NCBI GenBank assembly: GCA_030544235.1
Contig: CM060463.1
Coordinates: 35,299,920-35,363,919, forward strand
From: Lepturacanthus savala
Taxonomy: Eukaryota > Chordata > Actinopteri > Scombriformes > Trichiuridae
Direction: 5' to 3'
Length of the DNA: 64,000 nt
Both the position numbers and the translations under genes were made by a program. Below the pieces are notes generated by a model, which worked only from the letters and a program-made list of their open reading frames with translations, was not told the DNA's origin and made no database searches. Within the stretch, counting starts at the first letter, position 1, and the number at the start of each line of letters is the position of its first letter. Below, piece by piece: positions 60,375 through 64,000 of the stretch.

Positions 60375-61154
60375 GTTGTAGACAGTGTTGGGCAAGTTAA
60401 CATTGTAATGCATTATTTATTACTTGGTACTGTCATTTCAAAGTACTTTATTACATTACAATATCAGTGTATTTTAAATGTAAGGCATTACACTACTATT
60501 GCATCACCAAAATAACTGGAAATATGGATTTGGTGATCTAAATATCGCTCACCTTTGTCATTATTGCTGCTAGTCACAACAGGGATCTTGCTAACAAGTT
60601 TTTGAAAAGTTAATTTTGGGTGTTTTGTGGTTTTATCTCCATTCTCATGCTCCACTTGCTTCCTTGTTAACTTCATGTTACTATGGCTCCTTTGTAAATG
60701 TTAAATTACTGCTGCTATTTTCAGGAAGTGGACAGTTCTTTAGGTGGAGCACACAAAGTGCAATTGACTACAATGTTCTTCAGATCCTTATGTTTCACAT
60801 ACATAAAATAAGAAGTGTGCGTCCATCAGTAGAATGTGCTATCCAACGTTTCTGCAGGTTCACTCATCTCCATTTTCTGTCTGATGAGACAAAAGGAAAA
60901 GGTCAAAGTCAAACATTTTGGCCGTTTCACTGCTACTGATCTTGCAGTGATTTCGGCGAAATTGTATGGAGAAAAAAAAATCCAGGTTACAAACTCATTG
61001 AAATGTGTTACTGACATGTGTACCAAGTAAAATATTACCTAATACTACTAATTTCTTCCTGTAGTGCCTTACATTACTGCATTACAACAAAAATCAATGA
61101 ATTAGTAGTAATACATTACTTGTTTACTACGTTACTCCCAACACTGGTTGTAGA
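60375..61154 (-). mobile_element. hAT-type element, copy 3, with 8-bp target duplication
   Basis: The element is 60383-61146 (764 bases), starts CAGTGTTGGGCAAGTTAA and ends GTTACTCCCAACACTG. GTTGTAGA is duplicated at 60375-60382 and 61147-61154. It is reversed relative to copies 1 and 2. On the minus strand 60488-60676 keeps a frame downstream of the finger position (KLTRKQVEHENGDKTTKHPK). Confidence 0.9.
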
Positions 61155-61415
61155 GCTTCTTTACACAAACAGCAACAAACTAAGCATTTTTACAGAAAGA
61201 TGTAGAAAACACACATGTAGCAGTCTTTGTAGTTTTCCAGACAGTGGATTTTTTTCCATAGAGAATGTGTGCTGATGGTTGAGACTTCTGTCTTTATTGC
61301 CGGGACTCGGGAGAGCCACTGTGCTGCTGGCTGAGGTTGCGTGTGTGTGTGCGCTGAAAGGGATGAGTGTGGGGCTCGGTGTCCATAAATCTCTCCCAGC
61401 ACCCCTCCTGTTCTG

Positions 61416-61417
61416 AC

Positions 61418-61484
<67 letters not shown>
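61416..61484. repeat. (CA)n microsatellite
   Basis: CA array, uninterrupted from about 61430. Confidence 0.97.
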
Positions 61485-61487
<3 letters not shown>

Positions 61488-61707
61488 CTGCAGGTCTTAC
61501 CAGGCTTCCCAGACTTTTTATCTTCAGCTTGTCTTAGCTTTACACTGACCCACAGCACCCTGAACTAATCTTAATGGTTGTTGGAGAACTCGAGTTGATC
61601 ACGCCCCCCTTGACCTCACGTTGTACTAAACAGAATGTAGAAGGTTTAAGGTCACTGGGCTATTCGTGACTATAGTAGGACCACCCATGCTGTAACTAGT
61701 CCTTTAC

Positions 61708-62925
61708 CGAGAAATCTTAAATTTGTGTTTTCTTGGAAATTAATGGGGGAAAAACTGACATTATTCATGTGGAGGACAATAAAAGCTTCACAAAAAGAAT
61801 ATTGTATAGCATTTTTGTGGCTCTTGTGATTCAGGCTGTTTGTTTGTTTGTTTGGTTCACGTGGCGGACAGAACAGGCTTACTCTGAGCAGTCTTAAATT
61901 AGCATTTTCTTGAGAAATTAATGAGGGAAAAACTAATTATTCCAGTTTTTTTTGAGATGTCATCAATTCTTTCAAGAAAATGCAGTTATAATACAATATT
62001 ATTTAACCTTCATGTTTGAATACTTAGAAAAACAGAGTATACAGTAGTATAATCTAGTATAATCTATTATTACTATTTATTATTGGGTTAAATACTTTTA
62101 AAGATGAACATAAAAGTTACACTGCACAAACTGTATGATTATACTTAAGCAAAATTAAAGTTTTCTGTCTGGTGAAGAGTAATGCCAATGTTCTTCTTTA
62201 TGTTTTAGTTTTATGTGCAATATTTACCACAAACCATTCACCCTACATTTTCTTCTGAAATGAACATTACTTTCTGTTTGAGTAAGCTATGAAAATCTAC
62301 TTGAGTAGTAGTAAACCTTGCTGGTGAAACTTAATTCATCAAGTGATCAGTCAGTTTAATGTTGCTTTGGGTTGGGTTGCATCACTAGTTACTATATTTA
62401 GCCAGTGAACATCACATTAGAATCTAATTACGAAGAAAAAAAGAAAGAAAATTTTACACTTGAAATGTTTGCTGTTAAACTCTTATCTCTCAAGGATTAA
62501 AATGTTAGGAACATTCTTAAATGCAGTTTTCACAAACCCACGTCAATTATAGCATCACCTGGAAAAATAAATAAGCGTTATCCCTATCTAATGCAAGTCT
62601 CAGAATCTCTGTATGCTGATTTTCATACATTCCCGAGATTCGTGGGAAACCAGCGTCTGCCTGGAAGGTAAGGCAATAATCTAAAAAGTTGGAATTGGAA
62701 AAGTTGTTGACGGTAATTTAAAACACATGCAGTTTGTAGCATGGAAAATCACTGCTATGGTCATCTACAAGGAAATATGCATAAACTAAACTAAACAAAA
62801 TAAAATTAGAATGTGGAGGACAAAAAAAGCTTCACAAAAAAGGATGTTGTGTAGCATTTTTGTGGCTCCTGTGATTCACGCTATTTGTTTGTTTGGCTTA
62901 TGTGGCAGACAGAGCGGGCCGTACG
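61708..62925 (+). repeat. Local iterated segment, intron 5
   Basis: A segment of about 115 bases (GTGGAGGACAATAAAAGCTT, TAGCATTTTTGTGGCTC, GTGATTCAGGCT, TTTGTTTG, GTGGCGGACAGA) at 61770-61877 recurs in the same orientation at 62812-62920. The block before it (TTTTCTTGGAAATTAATGGG, 61728-61747) recurs at about 61909-61935. No ends or class recognised. Confidence 0.75.
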
Positions 62926-63288
62926 TCCTGCAGCCACAGTCCTCTCTGCTCTGGTGATTTCAGAATGATTTATTTGCAAGAAGGTGGTCTGTTATCAGCG
63001 GTATGACAAGCACAAATTAATCACATTTCATAGTGGGAAGTCCCATAATGCTTGTGTGGTTTAGCCAGCGTTGGAACTTGCCAAGCGACAGCGCATGTCT
63101 CGCCATGAGACTCTCTTAAAGGAGCCTCCACTTATACATATTTTTATGGCATTACATACTAGACCTTTGTGGAACCCAGTGTTTGGCTGCCACATTAAAG
63201 ATGCTGTAAAATGCTCCATGCATGACTGGGAATGTAGCTATGATTGATCTGTCTCATCCTATAACAATGCTCCTTTGTGTCTCCACAG

Positions 63289-63413
63289 CTCCTTCCACTG
63301 TGTCCATCATGCACCAGGTCAGTCGTACAGTGGACAGCATCACCCTGTCCTGGTCCCAGCCGGACCAGCCTAATGGAGTCATCCTGGACTATGAACTGCA
63401 GTATTATGAAAAG
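63289..63413 (+). CDS. ephb2: EphB2 exon 6: start of second fibronectin type III domain
   Basis: This 125-base exon encodes the first half of the second fibronectin type III domain: PSTVSIMHQVSRTVDSITLS, then WSQPDQPNGVILDYELQYYEK. The acceptor is GTGTCTCCACAG. The first two bases complete the codon split after exon 5 and give alanine. The last codon AAG is complete, so the following intron is in phase 0, as in other EphB genes. The donor AAG|GTGGGA is less close to consensus than the other three donors but still has G at +5. Reading past it meets a TAG within four codons. The rest of the domain must lie on exon 7 to the right of the window. Confidence 0.94.
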
Positions 63414-64000
63414 GTGGGATTGATGTAGCGGCTCATTCTTCCCCCAAGCCCTCATGGGTCTAAACAAACATATGTCCCGCTTCCTTTTCTGCTATTCTGC
63501 TAAATAAATTATGTGCTGATGGTAAAAACAGGGCGTACATTTGAATTTGGAGTATCTCTCCACGTTCCGTTTTGCATATCAGCGAATTCTAGGAGGCATG
63601 TAGACAGAGCTTCTGAACATTGCTTAGAACTTCTGCTCATTCTCTTTCAATTATAATCATGGTCAGTCACTGGGAAAGGAAACCACACTCAGCCCTGCAG
63701 CAGAGCCACTGGGGATTGATACGCGGAGACTTGTGGTTGAAACAATGGTGCGCTGACTGCTGTAAAAATAGTATTGGAGAGGCAAACTCCTCTGGATCAG
63801 CATACTTTCTCACAAGAACACTTGCAGTCACAAATATGCACACATTAGAGCGCGCGGCTCGTCACACACACATGGATGTACGTATGAGCACGCAGCATTT
63901 ATCATGCCGAGCTGCTCCATGTTTGAGGATAATTCCCTTTTTTTTTTGACACTGCCGGAGAGAGCTGTCAAAACAATTGTCCCGGCCCCTGCTGTGGCTC
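63414..64000 (+). other. ephb2: ephb2 intron 6, start only
   Basis: Sequence after the exon 6 donor GTGGGA. It holds no exon and no repeat that matches others in the window. A short T run lies at about 63939-63948. The acceptor for exon 7 is beyond the right edge. Confidence 0.8.

Overview
The window is a piece of a vertebrate genome, almost certainly a teleost fish. It carries four exons of one large gene, an EphB2-type Eph receptor tyrosine kinase (ephb2), on the + strand. The exons give most of the extracellular part of the receptor: the ephrin-binding domain (1-666, start cut by the window edge), the cysteine-rich EGF-like segment (36436-36591), the first fibronectin type III domain (41389-41724) and the first half of the second one (63289-63413). 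All joins keep frame and use GT/AG sites. Visible coding sequence is 1283 bases, about 2% of the window. I cannot decide between the duplicated fish copies (ephb2a or ephb2b). The transmembrane segment, kinase, SAM domain and PDZ tail lie beyond the right edge.

The other 98% is intron: intron 3 (35.8 kb), intron 4 (4.8 kb), intron 5 (21.6 kb) and the start of intron 6. No second gene, tRNA gene or other structural RNA gene was found on either strand. Most open frames here are chance frames, repeat frames or frames through simple repeats.

The introns hold a dense set of small transposable elements, recognised because copies match each other inside the window and have clear ends. They are: (1) a tRNA-like SINE with Pol III box-like motifs, four copies, three with target-site duplications; (2) a TTAA-flanked, piggyBac-like MITE, called MITE-1 here, nine copies; (3) a second TTAA-flanked MITE (MITE-2), three copies; (4) a hAT-type family with 8-bp target duplications and remnants of a BED zinc finger reading frame, three copies; (5) a MITE with GGGTCAGTGA ends (MITE-3), four copies; (6) a TA-flanked element whose ends contain GGTAAAATGGGCC, two copies; (7) LINE remnants of the L2/Rex type; (8) two further tRNA-derived SINE-like pieces; and many microsatellites.

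No new multi-gene system is encoded here. The most interesting feature is architectural. Exon 4, a 156-base phase-symmetric exon, sits between two same-orientation MITE-1 copies that end 122 bases before it and start 118 bases after it. Other points worth checking are a SINE 44 bases behind the exon 3 donor, a polypyrimidine tract just behind exon 5 that stays open in the exon's frame for about 115 codons, RFX-like palindromes carried by MITE-1, and a few GC-rich intronic islands that could be regulatory. Repeat class names come from end structure and remembered family traits, not from a database search.
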